Source of the DNA: JBQTIP01 sp052388025
Lineage (GTDB): Bacteria; Actinomycetota; UBA4738; HRBIN12
DNA length: 5,559 nucleotides
NCBI GenBank assembly: GCA_052388025.1
Contig: JBQTIP010000162.1
Coordinates: forward strand, 1-5,559
Reading direction: 5' to 3'
Shown: one piece after another, positions 5,016 through 5,559 of the stretch
How the letters are laid out: the number at the start of each line of letters is the position of its first letter
How positions within the stretch are numbered: position 1 is the first letter of the stretch
Program-made: the position numbers and the translations under genes
Notes under the pieces: model-generated
Databases searched by the model: none
What the model was told of the DNA's origin: nothing
The model's input: the letters and a program-made list of their open reading frames with translations, nothing else

Positions 5016-5471
5016 TCACCTTAGCTGCCGGAAGAACTCGCGGAGGAGCTCGCCGCACTCCTCGGCCAGGACGCCCGAGTCCACGTCGATCAGGTGGTTC
5101 AGGCGTGGGTCGCGAACCAGGTCGCCGAGCGAGCCGGCGAACCCGGCCTTCGGGTCCTCCGCCCCGAACACTAGGCGCTCGATCCGCGCGAGCACCATCG
5201 CTCCGGCACACATGGCGCATGGTTCGAGCGTCACGTAGAGCGTGCAGCCCTCTAGGTGCCGGCTCCCCGTGGAACGGCCGGCCTCGCGGAGGGCCAGCAT
5301 CTCGGCGTGAGCGGTCGGGTCTGCGAGTCGCTCGCGCTGGTTGCCGGCGGCCGCGAGGACCTCCTCCCCACGTGCAACGACGGCCCCCACCGGCACGTCG
5401 CCCCACTCGGCGCACCGGCGCGCCTCATCGAGCGCCAGTCGCATCATCTCCTCGGCCCGGTAGTCTGACAC
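5016..5471 (-). CDS. tadA: tRNA-specific adenosine-34 deaminase TadA
   Basis: TadA converts adenosine to inosine at the wobble position of tRNA-Arg(ACG), letting it read CGU, CGC and CGA codons. The 151-residue product has the cytidine/deoxycytidylate deaminase fold with the zinc and catalytic motifs DPTAHAE (H55, E57 as proton shuttle) and TLEPCAMCAGA (C85, C88). The family stretch VPVGAVV (26-32) and the C-terminal LNHLIDVDSGVLAEECGELLREFF helix region (residues about 123-147) also fit. Length is normal for the family. The start is the GTG at 5469-5471; an ATG at residue 9 is possible but less likely because the longer form sits 3 bases after the upstream stop. It forms an operon with the metallopeptidase gene, and a perfect inverted repeat spans the junction. 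The location upstream of tRNA genes and the SRP RNA/dnaX region is typical. Confidence 0.96.
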   Translation of the reverse strand: MSDYRAEEMMRLALDEARRCAEWGDVPVGAVVARGEEVLAAAGNQRERLADPTAHAEMLALREAGRSTGSRHLEGCTLYVTLEPCAMCAGAMVLARIERLVFGAEDPKAGFAGSLGDLVRDPRLNHLIDVDSGVLAEECGELLREFFRQLR

Positions 5472-5477
5472 AGACTA
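5461..5477 (-). repeat. Inverted repeat spanning the metallopeptidase stop and the tadA start codon
   Basis: TAGTCTG-TGT-CAGACTA is a perfect 7-bp inverted repeat with a 3-base centre. On the minus strand its first three bases are the TAG stop of the upstream gene, and the tadA GTG start straddles the end of the left arm and the loop. In RNA it would place the start codon at the tip of a short hairpin. In DNA it could be a dimeric operator site. Confidence 0.6.
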
Positions 5478-5559
5478 GTACCGCCCGATCTCCCGAAGCC
5501 GTTCGTCCGAGATCCCGAAGTAATGAGCGATCTCGTGCGCGACGGTGCGCGTGACGACC
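5475..5559 (-). CDS. Zincin-like metallopeptidase, C-terminal end (partial, 5' end outside window)
   Basis: A minus-strand frame enters from the right edge and stops at a TAG at 5475-5477, giving 28 residues. They begin VVTRTVAHEIAHYFGIS and end DERLREIGRY. HEIAH is an HExxH zinc-binding and catalytic motif. The arrangement VxxTVxHEIxHxFGIxxERLxExG at the very C-terminus matches my memory of the small zincin-like metallopeptidase family (PF06262, COG3824), whose proteins are about 110-150 residues. The cellular substrate of that family is not known. The stop is 3 bases upstream of the tadA start, so the two genes are very likely co-transcribed. Confidence 0.8.
   Translation of the reverse strand, partial: VVTRTVAHEIAHYFGISDERLREIGRY

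Noticed and set aside
4558..5415. Minus-strand 285-codon frame across tadA and tRNA-Ser(CGA)
   Set aside because: The product is Arg/Gly/Pro-rich and crosses a tRNA gene, and the tadA frame in the same region is unambiguous.
5016..5471. Guanine or cytosine deaminase in place of TadA
   Set aside because: The DPTAHAE and PCAMCAGA motifs, the length and the neighbourhood all fit TadA best.
1..5559. CRISPR array, insertion sequence, prophage, or a new defence system
   Set aside because: There are no regularly spaced repeats, transposase or phage genes and no multi-gene defence cluster. The only mobile-type trace is the truncated PIN fragment.

Overview
The window is GC-rich, gene-dense bacterial chromosome, most likely from a deep-branching or uncultured actinomycete (Actinomycetota). 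This rests on the strongly G/C third positions, GTG and TTG starts, possible leaderless transcripts, and a small lipoprotein and MtnX-like HAD phosphatase of types I associate with actinobacterial genomes. The lineage is an inference; no rRNA or marker tree is available here.

Layout from left to right. Bases 1-131 (+) are the membrane-anchored tail of a protein cut by the window edge. It converges on a minus-strand DNA replication/repair block: a long signal recognition particle RNA (2452-2727), then dnaX (735-2387, clamp-loader tau/gamma subunit), then recR (140-733). Next come three unrelated-looking genes with alternating directions: a secreted lipoprotein (2840-3391, +), a DUF1232/YkvA-like membrane protein (3357-3758, -) that overlaps it tail to tail, and a HAD-superfamily phosphatase (3797-4498, +) divergent from the DUF1232 gene. 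The right part is a minus-strand RNA-biology cluster: the HExxH end of a zincin-like metallopeptidase (5475-5559, partial), tadA (5016-5471, tRNA adenosine deaminase), a truncated PIN-domain (VapC-type) remnant (4818-4982), tRNA-Ser(CGA) (4663-4755) and tRNA-Ser(GGA) (4515-4604), both with encoded CCA.

The order tadA / SRP RNA / dnaX / recR matches the conserved Bacillus-type neighbourhood (tadA-scr-dnaX-yaaK-recR). Two differences stand out: about 2.3 kb of other genes and tRNAs lies between tadA and the SRP RNA, and the YbaB/EbfC gene normally found between dnaX and recR is missing, the two being 1 base apart.

The most notable points are the full-length, Alu-domain-containing SRP RNA, which is easily mis-annotated as an N-terminal extension of dnaX; the direct dnaX-recR junction with a TTG start; the truncated toxin fragment; and a perfect inverted repeat spanning the metallopeptidase stop and the tadA start. 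I found no CRISPR array, insertion sequence, prophage or convincing new multi-gene system.
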